Of a stretch of DNA of 64,000 nt, positions 1 to 14,200 are shown in pieces. Each line of letters begins with the position of its first letter. Position 1 is the stretch's first letter. The stretch lies in the NCBI GenBank assembly GCA_014843695.1, contig CM026400.1:31043225-31107224 (forward strand), given 5' to 3'. This DNA comes from Archivesica marissinica (taxonomy: Eukaryota > Mollusca > Bivalvia > Venerida > Vesicomyidae). Made by a program: the position numbers and the translations under genes. The notes beneath the pieces were generated by a model. That model was not told the DNA's origin and searched no databases. It saw only the letters and a program-made list of their open reading frames with translations.

Positions 1-173
1 AACCTGTGTTAGTGGTCATCTCCATTAAGCAGCCAAACCTGTATTAAGCAGCAAGTTTCCAGATTCCCAATCGGTTGTTTTATTATATAGTTTACCTCTA
101 TTAAGCAGCCATCTGTGTTAAGCAGCCACTTTCTCTGACTCCTTGGACTGGCTGCTTAAGACAGGTTTGACTG
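1..173. mobile_element. TTAAGCAGCC-type MITE, copy 1 (cut by window edge)
   Basis: This is a non-coding element made of repeated TTAAGCAGCC-like words. It ends in ACAGGTTTGACTG followed by TA. Six further copies occur in this window, and the intact ones begin CAGTCAAACCTGT and are flanked by TA. The CAGT terminus plus TA duplication fits the pogo/Tc1-mariner superfamily by established knowledge; assignment to a specific family is inference. The left end lies outside the window. Confidence 0.75.
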
Positions 174-183
174 TATATCAACA

Positions 184-750
184 GACCAGCATGAAATCAT
201 ATATGTGAAGTCTAAATTGACTAATATTAGTTTGGTATTAATTACCGGTATGCATTTTCGGATGAGACTTTCAATTCTCAGTGAGAATTAAAAGTTCCGG
301 AGAGGGACATATATAAAGTGACCCACAGGCATCAAATGAAGTGGTGAGATATCTATCTCACCTGACCAGCATGAAAACATTATGTCAAGTCTAAATTTAC
401 TAATATTAGCTCGGTATTATGCATTTTCTGAGGTGACTTTCAATGCTGACGGCTTGGAGAAAAATGCTGAAGCTGTGAGAATTGAAAGTTCCAGTCAGGG
501 AAGTGACCCACAGGCATCATATGAAGTGGTGAGATATCTATCTCACCTGACCAGCATGAAAACATTATGCTAAGTCTAAATTTAGCAATATTAGCTCAGT
601 ATTATGCATTTTCTGAGGTGACTTTCAATTCTCACGGCTTGGGGGGAAATATTGATGCTGTGAGAATTGAAAGTTCCGGCCAGGGACCTATCTAAAGTGA
701 CCCACAGGCATCATATGAGGTGGTGAGATATCTATCTCACCTGACCAGCA
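184..750. repeat. ~185-bp tandem repeat, three copies
   Basis: Units start with GACCAGCATGAAA at about 184, 364 and 549, and a last partial start lies at 743. Each unit has an inverted pair, CTTTCAATTCTCA facing TGAGAATTGAAAG, so it could fold into a hairpin. Units end with AGATATCTATCTCACCT. The array stops exactly where a LINE reverse-transcriptase fragment begins. The 63-codon open frame inside it has no coding support. Confidence 0.8.
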
Positions 751-1041
751 TTCGACAGTTTAAATCATAATTTCCTCTACAAATGTCTAAATCATTTTAA
801 TTTTGGAGACTCCTTCATCTCTTGGATAAAAATGTTTTACAATAATATAAACAGTATAATCATTAGCAATGGTTATTTAACAGAAGCTTTACCTATACAA
901 AGAGGCGTAAGACAAGGCTGCCCATTATCATCGTATCTATTTATTATCTGTATGGAACTTTTGTCACACCAAATTACTATTGATAATGATATAAAGGGAA
1001 TCACCATAAATAACAGAGAAATAAAACAAACTTTATTTGCT
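751..1041 (+). mobile_element. LINE reverse-transcriptase fragment (L1-like)
   Basis: The frame is open from 751 into the assembly gap, without a start codon of its own; the first ATG is at 832 but the homology begins upstream of it. Visible motifs are FDSLNHNFL, FISWIKMFYNNI, IQRGVRQGCPLS and a terminal TLFA. The last should be followed by the catalytic Asp-Asp, but that lies in the gap. The GVRQGCPLS block is the conserved motif just before the active site in non-LTR retrotransposon RTs. The 5' part of the element is absent, because the segment abuts a tandem repeat. It is a fragment, probably dead. Confidence 0.9.
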
Positions 1042-2041
1042 NNNNNNNNNNNNNNNNNNNNNNNNNNNNNNNNNNNNNNNNNNNNNNNNNNNNNNNNNNN
1101 NNNNNNNNNNNNNNNNNNNNNNNNNNNNNNNNNNNNNNNNNNNNNNNNNNNNNNNNNNNNNNNNNNNNNNNNNNNNNNNNNNNNNNNNNNNNNNNNNNNN
1201 NNNNNNNNNNNNNNNNNNNNNNNNNNNNNNNNNNNNNNNNNNNNNNNNNNNNNNNNNNNNNNNNNNNNNNNNNNNNNNNNNNNNNNNNNNNNNNNNNNNN
1301 NNNNNNNNNNNNNNNNNNNNNNNNNNNNNNNNNNNNNNNNNNNNNNNNNNNNNNNNNNNNNNNNNNNNNNNNNNNNNNNNNNNNNNNNNNNNNNNNNNNN
1401 NNNNNNNNNNNNNNNNNNNNNNNNNNNNNNNNNNNNNNNNNNNNNNNNNNNNNNNNNNNNNNNNNNNNNNNNNNNNNNNNNNNNNNNNNNNNNNNNNNNN
1501 NNNNNNNNNNNNNNNNNNNNNNNNNNNNNNNNNNNNNNNNNNNNNNNNNNNNNNNNNNNNNNNNNNNNNNNNNNNNNNNNNNNNNNNNNNNNNNNNNNNN
1601 NNNNNNNNNNNNNNNNNNNNNNNNNNNNNNNNNNNNNNNNNNNNNNNNNNNNNNNNNNNNNNNNNNNNNNNNNNNNNNNNNNNNNNNNNNNNNNNNNNNN
1701 NNNNNNNNNNNNNNNNNNNNNNNNNNNNNNNNNNNNNNNNNNNNNNNNNNNNNNNNNNNNNNNNNNNNNNNNNNNNNNNNNNNNNNNNNNNNNNNNNNNN
1801 NNNNNNNNNNNNNNNNNNNNNNNNNNNNNNNNNNNNNNNNNNNNNNNNNNNNNNNNNNNNNNNNNNNNNNNNNNNNNNNNNNNNNNNNNNNNNNNNNNNN
1901 NNNNNNNNNNNNNNNNNNNNNNNNNNNNNNNNNNNNNNNNNNNNNNNNNNNNNNNNNNNNNNNNNNNNNNNNNNNNNNNNNNNNNNNNNNNNNNNNNNNN
2001 NNNNNNNNNNNNNNNNNNNNNNNNNNNNNNNNNNNNNNNNN
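1042..2041. other. assembly gap (1000 N)
   Basis: A run of exactly 1000 N, a conventional placeholder length. The true distance between the LINE fragment and the first exon of the EDF1 gene is therefore unknown, and the promoter of that gene may be missing or misplaced. Confidence 0.99.
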
Positions 2042-2127
2042 ATCTGCATTTCTCAACACAAATAGGTTTGCGTAAAACTTGATTTAATCCTATCTTGAGG
2101 GACAGTTCATACTATAATATTGAAAAA

Positions 2128-2205
2128 ATGGCCGAATCTTCATGGGATGATGTTACGTACATTAGGAAAAGACAGCCGAAGAGTGGAACATTGAAAACAC
2201 AGCAG
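2128..2205 (+). CDS. EDF1: EDF1 exon 1 (start codon, phase 0 end)
   Basis: The exon encodes 26 residues beginning [16 protein letters not shown], against human MAESDWDTVTVLRKKG. Exon 1 of the human gene, as I recall it, also supplies 26 residues ending in Lys-Gln. The donor is CAG|GTTAAA at 2206. Without splicing, the frame ends five codons later at TAA. The start is the first ATG after the gap and is preceded by an A-rich context. No other start is possible, because homology begins at this Met. Confidence 0.95.
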
Positions 2206-5200
2206 GTTAAACATCGTGTCTAATTAGAGTGGTGTTCGGATGCTATTGCTTACTTCCATGTCATGTTGTTTATGTTTCATGTCATACGTGATTTTTTCGT
2301 GGAATATTTATCAATTGTATTGTCTTATAATCTTCGTTTATAGACATGTGAAATAGTCCGCTTTATATAGGTTATATACATGTATGAAACAGAAATTAAA
2401 ATAATTTTATTAATAAATTTAGACGGGTGGCCCTAGTTCTCGAGTTACTAAGACTTTAATAAGTGTGGCGTCCGTGGTCCAATGGTAGAGCGTCGGATTT
2501 GGAATCGAATGGTCCGGGTTCAATACTCAGTCAGGCCACGTATGTAGTGTCATTGAGCAAGGCCCCTCGCACACATTGCTTAGTACTGGTTAACCGCTAT
2601 GGTCGGTTAAGCATGCCTATGAAAACATGTCTAGGTCCCCTTGACATTAATGGAACATACATACAAATAAGCACTAGCTCATTAATCAACACTTACATTT
2701 CCGCATATGTTTTGTCTTCATTTAACATACTGTTTTAAGTTATGTTTTAGACAACATTGATTATTTTCTATACGAGACAGCCATGTTTTGTTTACAATAT
2801 TCTTGTTGTCACATGGCACAGATGGATCTGTAGTCCAGTGGTAACATGCTGGACTGGTAATCCAGAGATCGCAGGTTCGATCCCCCGTCTGACCCTAATT
2901 TGTTTACAATATTCTTGAGGTATTGCTATGAGGCCCTGGATAGTGAACATTGCTATAACGGAACATACAACAACAAACAGAAATGTTTGTATTGTTAATC
3001 AACCACTTGTGGCTACTGTAAATAAGTTATTAATGAGATCTTTGCAATATAATACAGCTTACACACCAGGACGTGCAATATACACAGCTTACACACCAGG
3101 ACGTGCAATATATACAGCTTACACGCCAGGACGTGCAATATATACAGCTTACATGCCAGGACGTGCAATATATACAGCTTACACACCAGGACGTGCAATA
3201 TATACAGCTTACACACCAGGACGTGCAATATATACAGCTTACACACCAGGACGTGCAATATACACAGCTTACACACCAGGACGTGCAATATATACAGCTT
3301 ACACACCAGGACGTGCAATATATACAGCTTACACACCAGGATGTGCAATATATACAGCTTACACACCAGGACGTGCAATATATACAGCTTACACACCAGG
3401 ACGTGCAATATATACAGCTTACACACCAGGACGTGCAATATATACAGCTTACACACCAGGACGTGCAATCAGTTTCATACCCTGGTAGTAATTGTGAACA
3501 AATCCTTTGCTACAACATTTGTTCTGGTTGTTCTACAAAGTGGTAATGCAGGGTTCCCCTCTGTCTGAATGTTTGTCTGCGCCACTTCTATCGCCAATTG
3601 AAAAACACTGGAGCCAATTTAAAAAACGTGGAGCCAACTAAGAGCCATATAGTTCACAAATAAATATTTGAAGCCATGTATTTGACAAAACATGTGCCAA
3701 AGAGAGAGGGGGTGAAGTCAGGGTCCCTATGGCGACTATTTTGCCCCAGTCGAGACCTGATCTCTAGCTATGTTTTCAACATCTGATTGTTTACAAGATA
3801 TGACAAGTAGCTTGTTTTGTTTTTTAGGCATTGAATTCTGCACAGAGGCAAGGAGTTCCAATTGATACAGAAAAAAAGTGTAAGTCAAATTTAACTTGAA
3901 TATCCATAATTTATAGCTCGATCCACTGTCTGACCCTAATATAATTAACAGTCTTTCAGATGTGACTTTATAATGAAATAACATAGAAATGTAAGTGAAG
4001 TATACCACATACTGTCAAACATGTTAGTTACCGGCAGTGAAAACGAGTCAGTATTTTCACTGCTTTCCGAGCATGGAAGATTTTATTTTTTATTTTACCA
4101 ATATAACACGTGAAAGAAGATAAAAATTACCCGTAATAAAATGGTGTGGCATCCGTGGTCCAGTGGTAGAGCATCGGATTTGGAATTGAACGGTCCCAGG
4201 TTCGATACTCGGTCAGGCCACATATGTATTGTCATAGAGCAAGGCACCTCACACACATTGCTTAGTAATGGTTAACCACTTAGGTCGGCTAAGCCTGCCC
4301 AGGAAAACATGTCTAGGTCCCCGCAAGGGGTTTGACGTTAATGGAACATACATACATACAGAGTATAATACCACAATTATTTCGGCTGTTGTCTTGGTAG
4401 CTAAACGTATAAAATATATTAATAATATAGCCGTTTAAATACGAATGTATATATTATAACCTAAAATTATAATGCTTTGCAGCTTAATTCAAGAATGCTA
4501 CAAGTAAATACCAATGAAGGTATATTTTCAATTTTAATTATATAATAAATGGAAAATTCTTGAATAACTTATTTTCATATTACCACTCGTGGAATATTCA
4601 TTTTTATACCATTCGATGACAATAATACCTGTCTGTGAGATGGTACGGTGGTTGCCAGAACGGACAGGTGGGTTTTCTCTGGTTTCCTCCCACACGAATG
4701 ACCACATTTACGCTTTCATCTGCACTATTGAGAGTGATTAAGATAAGTTGTTAAAGCTTGTTTCGCAATCGTTGTAAGATAAATAAAGTTTAACCTGTAT
4801 GTATAGAAGACTGTTTAGTATACTGTACGTACCAATGGCGATAGGAGAACAGGATTTACCCTAACCATTTATCGGTATTTAGTGTGTGTACCGATGGCGA
4901 TAGGAGAACAGGATTTACCCTAACCATTTATCGATATTTAGTGTGTGTGTACCGATGGCGATAGGAGAACAGGATTTACCCTAACCATTTATCGATATTT
5001 AGTGTGTGTGTGTACCGATGGCGATAGGAGAACAGGATTTACCCTAACCATTTATTTGTATTTATTGTGTGTACCGATGGCGATAGGAGAACAGGATTTA
5101 CCCGATGACCATTTATTTGTATTTAGTGTGAGTACCGATGGCGAGAGGAGAACAGGATTTACCCAAGCCATTTATTTGTATTTAATGTATGTACCGATGG

Positions 5201-8200
5201 CGATAGGAGAACAGGATTTACCCAAACCATTTATTTGTATTTAGTGTGTGTACCGATGGCAATAGGAGAACAGGATTTACCCGATGACCATTTATTTGTA
5301 TTTAGTGTGTGTACCGATGGCGAGAGGAGAACAGGATTTACCCAAGCCATTTATTTGTATTTAATGTATGTACCGATGGCGATAGGAGAACAGGATTTAC
5401 CCAAACCATTTATTTGTATTTAGTGTGTGTACCGATGGCAATAGGAGAACAGGATTTACCCAAGCCATTTATTTGTATTTAATGTATGTACCGATGGCGA
5501 TAGGAGAACAGGATTTACCCAAACCATTTATTTGTATTTAGTGTGTGTACCGATGGCAATAGGAGAACAGGATTTACCCAAGCCATTTATTTGTATTTAG
5601 TGTGTGTACCGATGGCGAGAGGAGAACAGGATTTACCCAAGCCATTTATTTGTATTTAATGTATGTACCGATGGCGATAGGAGAACAGGATTTACCCTAG
5701 CCATTTATTTGTATTTAGTGTGTGTACCGATGGCGATAGGAGAACAGGATTTACCCAAGACCATTTATTTGTATTTAGTGTGTGTACCGATGGCAATAGG
5801 AGAACAGGATTTACCCAAACCATTTATTTGTATTTAGTGTGTGTACCGATGGCAATAGGAGAACAGGATTTACCCGATGACCATTTATTTGTATTTAGTG
5901 TGTGTACCGATGGCGAGAGGAGAACAGGATTTACCCAAGCCATTTATTTGTATTTAGTGTATGTACCGATGGCAATAGGAGAACAGGATTTACCCAAGCC
6001 ATTTATTTGTATTTAGTGTGTGTACCGATGGCGAGAGGAGAACAGGATTTACCCTAACCATTTATCGATATTTAGTGTGTGTGTGTGTGTACCGATGGCG
6101 ATAGGAGAACAGGACTTACCCTAACCATTTATCGATATTTAGTGTGTGTACCGATGGCGATAGGAGAACAGGATTTAACCGATGACCATTTATTTGTATT
6201 TAGTGTGTGTACCGATGGCGAGAGGAGAACAGGATTTACCCAAGCCATTTATTTGTATTTAGTATGTGCACCGCACCGATGGCGATAGGAGAACAGGATT
6301 TACCCAAACCATTTATCGGTATTTAGTGTATGTACCGATGGCGATAGGAGAACAAGATTAACCCGATGACCATTTATCGGTATTTAGTGTGTGTACCGAT
6401 GGCGAGAGGAGAACAGGATTTACCCTAACCATTTATCAGTATTTAGTGTGTGTACCGATGGCGATAGGCGAACAGGATTTACCCTAACCATTTATTTGTA
6501 TTAGTTGCAGGAGGACAGAATAAACAACATTCAGCTGCCAAAAACACGGCGAAGTTGGACCGCGAAACGGAGGAACTGCACCATATGCACGTGCAACTTG
6601 ATGTCTCTAAGCTCATACAGCAGGCCCGCCAGGCTAAGGGATGGACGCAGAAAGACCTTGCTACTGTACGTTGGTTTGTTTAATCGGCTCATGGTGAACT
6701 GAAGATATGTGTGGTGCGTCTAGCCTCTGACATGTCATATAGATGGTGCATCTATCCTCTGACATGTCATATAGATGGTGCATCTATCCTCTGATATGTC
6801 ATATAGTTTAAACAATATTTTATTTCAATGAATATACATAGTATAATGATCACAATAAGAAAATACATGTAGGATTGAGGAGAAAGCAACTTGCTTATAT
6901 GGCTACCTCTTTCCTACATCTAGCCTCCGACATGTCATATAGATGGTGCATCTAGCCTCTGACATGTCATATAGGTGGTGCATCTAGCCTCTGACATGTC
7001 ATATAGATGGTGCATCTAACCTCTGACATGTCATATAGATGGTGCATCTAGCCTCTAACATGTCATATAGATGGTGCATCTAGCCTCTGCCATGTCATAT
7101 AGGTGGTGCATCTAGCCTCTGCCATGTCATATAGGTGGTGCATCTAACCTCTGACATGTCATATAGATGGTGCATCTAGCCTCTGACATGTCATATAGAT
7201 GGTGCATCTAGCCTCTGACATGTCATATAGATGGTGCATCTAGCCTCTGACATGTCATATAGATGGTGCATCTAGCCTCTGACATGTCATATAGATGGTG
7301 CATCTAGCCTCTGCCATGTCATATAGATGGTGCATCTAGCCTCTGACATGTCATATAGATGGTGCATCTAGCCTCTGACATGTCATATAGGTGGTGCATC
7401 TAGCCTCTGACATGTCATATATATGGTGCATCTAGCCTCTGACATGTCATATAGATGGTGCATCTAGCCTCTGACATGTCATATAGATGGTGCATCTAGC
7501 CTCTGACATGTCATATAGATGGTGCATCTAGCCTCTGACATGTCATATATATGGTGCATCTATCCTCTGACATGTCATATAGATGGTGCATCTAGCCTCT
7601 GACATGTCATATAGATGGTGCATCTAGCCTCTGACATGTCATATAGATGGTGCGTCTAGCCACAAATTTAGTTTCAATATCATTTGTAATAGTTTATACA
7701 TATTTATTTTAGCTCGATTGCGAAACAAGTTATTTCGACTTATATTAATCACTCTCGAGACCTCATTCCTGATGGAATCCATCACCACGAGGGAGAGAGA
7801 AGAGGCAACGTGGAATTTAAAAAATGCCTTGCCTATGGGCACAAATCATTTGTAATAATTAGTACTCTCAGAGTTTTTGTCCTACACTTGTGAAAATTAT
7901 ACCATCAGAAGGGAAATTTAATTCTACAAAAGATTTACATTGACATATTTTTTATTACATTATCAGAAAGTATTGCAAATTAGCATTGAATCAGATAGGT
8001 ATCTATTATTCAATATTTTCCAATAATCTATATGGAGATGGTGTCATAGATATTGATTATTGGTAATGTAGTACAGTGTACATATTTCTCATCAGCTGTA
8101 TGGAGATAAAATGAGCTAATGGCCTCTTTTGTTATGGAGTAAAGGGTTAAGTGGATCTCCAGCTGTTCTTTGTGGAGGAAGACCCCTTGTGCCACACCTA

Positions 8201-11200
8201 GCCGTGGGCACGGGCAGGCATCCAGGTAGCAACACCAACCTTCCGCAAGCGTGATAGATACATGTAGTAGGAAGACTCCTTGTGCCACACCTAGCCGTAG
8301 GCACGGGTGGGCATCCAGGTAGCAACACCAACCTTCCGCAAGCGTGATAGATACATGTAGTAGGAAGACCCCTTGTGCCATACCTAGCCGTGGGCACGGG
8401 CGGGCATCCAGGTAGCAACACCAACCTTCCGCAAGCGTGATAGATACATGTAGTAGGAAGACTCCTTGTGCCACACCTAGCCGTAGGCACGGGCATCCAG
8501 GTAGCAACACCAACCTTCCGCAAGCGTGATAGATACATGTAGTAGGAAGACTCCTTGTGCCACACCTAGCCGTAGGCACGGGCATCCAGGTAGCAACACC
8601 AACCTTCCGCAAGCGTGATAGATACATGTAGTAGGAAGACTCCTTGTGCCACACCTAGCCGTAGGCACGGGCATCCAGATAGCAACACCAACCTTCCGCA
8701 AGCATGATAGATACATGTAGTAGGAAGACCCCTTGTGCCACACCTAGCCGTGGGCACGGGCGGGCATCCAGGTAGCAACACCAACCTTCCGCAAGCGTGA
8801 TAGATACATGTAGTAGGAAGACCCCTTGTGCCACACCTAGCCGTGGGCACGGGCATCCAGGTAGCAACACCAACCTTCCGCAAGCGTGATAGATACATGT
8901 AGTAGGAAGACTCCTTGTGCCACACCTAGCCGTAGGCACGGGCATCCAGGTAGCAACACCAACCTTCCGCAAGCGTGATAGATACATGTAGTAGGAAGAC
9001 TCCTTGTGCCACACCTAGCCGTAGGCACGGGCATCCAGGTAGCAACACCAACCTTCCGCAAGCGTGATAGATACATGTAGTAGGAAGACTCCTTGTGCCA
9101 CACCTAGCCGTAGGCACGGGCATCCAGGTAGCAACACCAACCTTCCGCAAGCGTGATAGATACATGTAGTAGGAAGACTCCTTGTGCCACACCTAGCCGT
9201 AGGCACGGGCATCCAGGTAGCAACACCAACCTTCCGCAAGCGTGATAGATACATGTAGTAGGAAGACTCCTTGTGCCACACCTAGCCGTAGGCACGGGCA
9301 TCCAGGTAGCAACACCAACCTTCCGCAAGCGTGATAGATACATGTAGTAGGAAGACTCCTTGTGCCACACCTAGCCGTAGGCACGGGCATCCAGATAGCA
9401 ACACCAACCTTCCGCAAGCGTGATAGATACATGTAGTAGGAAGACTCCTTGTGCCACACCTAGCCGTAGGCACGGGTGGGCATCCAGGTAGCAACACCAA
9501 CCTTCCGCAAGCGTGATAGATACATGTAGTAGGAAGACTCCTTGTGCCACACCTAGCCGTAGGCACGGGTGGGCATCCAGGTAGCAACACCAACCTTCCG
9601 CAAGCGTGATAGATACATGTAGTAGGAAGACTCCTTGTGCCACACCTAGCCGTAGGCACGGGTGGGCATCCAGGTAGCAACACCAACCTTCCGCAAGCGT
9701 GATAGATACATGTAGTAGGAAGACTCCTTGTGCCACACCTAGCCGTAGGCACGGGTGGGCATCCAGGTAGCAACACCAACCTTCCGCAAGCGTGATAGAT
9801 ACATGTAGCTTCTTAACTTGAAAGAATTCGGCACCCTCAGTGCCGAACCTACAGCAGTGAGGGAGGGGCAAGTGATTTGAAGTCAACGACCATGGTCACT
9901 ATGCCACTGACGCCTCCTACACAACAATTTATACATGGAACTTATCACGTTTACTATGTACATATGTACATGTAACCTGGAACTTAGCACGTTTACTATG
10001 TACATGTAACATGAAACTTAGCACGTTTACTATGTAACATGAAACTTAGCACGTTTACTATGTAACATGGAACTTAGCACGTTTACTATGTAACATGGAA
10101 CTTAGCACGTTTACTATGTAACATGGAACTTAGCACGTTTACTATGTAACATGGAACTTAGCACGTTTACTATGTACATGTAACATGAAACTTAGCACGT
10201 TTACTATGTAACATGGAACTTAGCACGTTTACTATGTAGCATGGAACTTAGCACGTTTACTATGTACATGTAACATGAAACTTAGCACGTTTACTATGTA
10301 ACATGGAACTTAGCACGTTTACTATGTAACATGAAACTTAGCACGTTTACTATGTAACATGGAACTTAGCACGTTTACTATGTAACATGGAACTTAGCAC
10401 GTTTACTATGTACATGTAACATGGAACTTAGCACGTTTACTATGTAACATGGAACTTAGCACGTTTACTATGTAACATGGAACTTAGCACGTTTACTATG
10501 TACATGTAACATGGAACTTAGCACGTTTACTATGTAACATGGAACTTAGCACGTTTACTATGTAACATGGAACTTAGCACGTTTACTATGTAACATGAAA
10601 CTTAGCACGTTTACTATGCACATATGTACATGTAACATGGAACTTAGCACGTTTACTATGCACATATGTACATGGAACATGGAACTTAGCACGTTTACTA
10701 TGCACATATGTACATGTAACATGGAACTTAGCACGTTTACTATGTAACATGGAACTTAGCACGTTTACTATGTAACATGGAACTTAGCACGTTTACTATG
10801 TAACATGGAACTTAGCACGTTTACTATGTAACATGGAACTTAGCACGTTTACTATGTAACATGGAACTTAGCACGTTTACTATGTAACATGGAACTTAGC
10901 ACGTTTACTATGTAACATGGAACTTAGCACGTTTACTATGTACATGTAACATGGAACTTAGCACGTTTACTATGTAACATGGAACTTAGCACGTTTACTA
11001 TGTAACATGGAACTTAGCACGTTTACTATGTAACATGGAACTTAGCACGTTTACTATGTAACATGGAACTTAGCACGTTTACTATGTAACATGGAACTTA
11101 GCACGTTTACTATGTAACATGGAACTTAGCACGTTTACTATGTAACATGGAACTTAGCACGTTTACTATGTAACATGGAACTTAGCACGTTTACTATGTA

Positions 11201-14200
11201 ACATGGAACTTAGCACGTTTACTATGTAACATGGAACTTAGCACGTTTACTATGTAACATGGAACTTAGCACGTTTACTATGTACATTTTGATAGACAGT
11301 ATCTCTATTATAATGCAGAATAGTCCCGAGTGTTTAAGTTTGTATCCTGTATCAGCCGCATGTCAGGGCGTTCACTAGACTTTGAAACTCAAGAGTCAAT
11401 GACCCTTGAGGTCAAAATCTCAAGAGTCAAACAGGAATTTTCAAGAGTTAAATATATGCATGTTGGTACTTTACGTACATGTAATTGTTGTAGTTTCGTG
11501 CTACCACTGTTAGCGAAGGGATTTTTCTTTTTAGCATCTCTACACTAAGTACAATACAACAGAATCTGATCATCAGTTTGTTTCATTTCCAGCCACTCAA
11601 ATTCATTAAGCCACTCAGACCTGAATTTTCTGAATGCGACGTGTGTTAGGATTTCACTGTGTATTATAACAATGACCCTACGTATGTACTGCGTATGATA
11701 TACCAGTTACATCGGTAATAGTAGAGTGTTTTCTAGAGCGGAATGACAGGGCGCCCCGCCATGCCTGTTTTGCCCCGCTCGTTAATTAAATGTTATTATA
11801 TATATGCCTCAACAGGTGAGTGCCTTCATGCGGGCGGGGCGGACCTATACCTATACACTATACAGGTAGCGGACCCTTCAGGCGGGCGGACCTATACAAC
11901 TTGGTCGTCCCTCTTCACAAATATGTACTGCCTTACTGTCTCTTTGATCAATCACCGTAAGTCAGCAAACTTTTCTAGGGGTTAACCCCCAAAATACCTA
12001 GTCCCGCACCTCAAAATACACCCTGTCCCTTTTTTGGACCCACCTTACCCTTTTTTCCCCACTCTGGAATAAACCCTAGTAAAAGTTATTGTTTTCTTGG
12101 AAGTGGCAAGTGTGCATTATACACAGAGGGAACATTTCCATCTGTAAAATTTCCATCTGTAAAATTTCCATCTGTAAAATTTCCCTCTGTATAATGCACA
12201 CCATTGCCACACAAGAAAACATTAACGTTTTAAACTTTATTTATTTTACAACGATTGCGAAGCAAGTTCTAACAACTTATATTAATCACTTTCGTTGATG
12301 CGGATGAAAGCATAAATGTGGTCATTAACATTTACTAATGTAACTGGTGTATATGATACACAGNNNNNNNNNNNNNNNNNNNNNNNNNNNNNNNNNNNNN
12401 NNNNNNNNNNNNNNNNNNNNNNNNNNNNNNNNNNNNNNNNNNNNNNNNNNNNNNNNNNNNNNNNNNNNNNNNNNNNNNNNNNNNNNNNNNNNNNNNNNNN
12501 NNNNNNNNNNNNNNNNNNNNNNNNNNNNNNNNNNNNNNNNNNNNNNNNNNNNNNNNNNNNNNNNNNNNNNNNNNNNNNNNNNNNNNNNNNNNNNNNNNNN
12601 NNNNNNNNNNNNNNNNNNNNNNNNNNNNNNNNNNNNNNNNNNNNNNNNNNNNNNNNNNNNNNNNNNNNNNNNNNNNNNNNNNNNNNNNNNNNNNNNNNNN
12701 NNNNNNNNNNNNNNNNNNNNNNNNNNNNNNNNNNNNNNNNNNNNNNNNNNNNNNNNNNNNNNNNNNNNNNNNNNNNNNNNNNNNNNNNNNNNNNNNNNNN
12801 NNNNNNNNNNNNNNNNNNNNNNNNNNNNNNNNNNNNNNNNNNNNNNNNNNNNNNNNNNNNNNNNNNNNNNNNNNNNNNNNNNNNNNNNNNNNNNNNNNNN
12901 NNNNNNNNNNNNNNNNNNNNNNNNNNNNNNNNNNNNNNNNNNNNNNNNNNNNNNNNNNNNNNNNNNNNNNNNNNNNNNNNNNNNNNNNNNNNNNNNNNNN
13001 NNNNNNNNNNNNNNNNNNNNNNNNNNNNNNNNNNNNNNNNNNNNNNNNNNNNNNNNNNNNNNNNNNNNNNNNNNNNNNNNNNNNNNNNNNNNNNNNNNNN
13101 NNNNNNNNNNNNNNNNNNNNNNNNNNNNNNNNNNNNNNNNNNNNNNNNNNNNNNNNNNNNNNNNNNNNNNNNNNNNNNNNNNNNNNNNNNNNNNNNNNNN
13201 NNNNNNNNNNNNNNNNNNNNNNNNNNNNNNNNNNNNNNNNNNNNNNNNNNNNNNNNNNNNNNNNNNNNNNNNNNNNNNNNNNNNNNNNNNNNNNNNNNNN
13301 NNNNNNNNNNNNNNNNNNNNNNNNNNNNNNNNNNNNNNNNNNNNNNNNNNNNNNNNNNNNNNNAACTTAGCACGTTTACTATGTAACATGGAACTTAGCA
13401 CGTTTACTATGTAACATGGAACTTAGCACGTTTACTATGTACATGTAACATGGAACTTAGCACGTTTACTATGTAACATGGAACTTAGCACGTTTACTAT
13501 GTAACATGGAACTTAGCACGTTTACTATGTACATGTAACATGGAACTTAGCACGTTTACTATGTAACATGGAACTTAGCACGTTTACTATGTAACATGGA
13601 ACTTAGCACGTTTACTATGTAACATGAAACTTAGCACGTTTACTATGCACATATGTACATGTAACATGGAACTTAGCACGTTTACTATGCACATATGTAC
13701 ATGGAACATGGAACTTAGCACGTTTACTATGCACATATGTACATGTAACATGGAACTTAGCACGTTTACTATGTAACATGGAACTTAGCACGTTTACTAT
13801 GTAACATGGAACTTAGCACGTTTACTATGTAACATGGAACTTAGCACGTTTACTATGTAACATGGAACTTAGCACGTTTACTATGTAACATGGAACTTAG
13901 CACGTTTACTATGTAACATGGAACTTAGCACGTTTACTATGTACATGTAACATGGAACTTAGCACGTTTACTATGTAACATGGAACTTAGCACGTTTACT
14001 ATGTAGCATGGAACTTAGCACGTTTACTATGTACATGTAACATGGAACTTAGCACGTTTACTATGTAACATGGAACTTAGCACGTTTACTATGTAACATG
14101 AAACTTAGCACGTTTACTATGTAACATGGAACTTAGCACGTTTACTATGTAACATGGAACTTAGCACGTTTACTATGTACATGTAACATGGAACTTAGCA

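Larger units (their letters stand above)
11287..12363. repeat. 1.08-kb single-copy segment, first of two identical copies
   Basis: By eye identical to 14328-15404 (offset 3041). It ends at the base before the 1000-N gap. Content: no convincing gene. It has CTCAAGAGTCAA repeats, a GC-richer patch (GGGCGGGGCGGACC), a hairpin element (12091-12220) and a SINE fragment. Short frames of 69-80 codons are shared by both copies but have no recognisable features. See findings for why this may be an assembly artefact. Confidence 0.9.

Noticed and set aside
832..2082. 416-codon frame through the gap, and the N-containing frames at 12282-13414 and 38426-39840
   Set aside because: They are held open only by runs of N. 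Only 751-1041 has real coding similarity (LINE).
2928..3546. Repeat proteins of 157-186 codons with [10 protein letters not shown] units
   Set aside because: 30-bp array within EDF1 intron 1; both strands open, no signal peptide.
6507..6510. GCAG at 6507-6510 as the exon 3 acceptor
   Set aside because: Joining there to exon 2 creates a TGA codon; the TAG at 6502-6504 restores the conserved KKF-AGGQN reading.
8028..9886. Series of 88-208-codon reverse frames ending in [14 protein letters not shown] words
   Set aside because: 89/93-bp repeat artefacts lying inside EDF1 intron 3.
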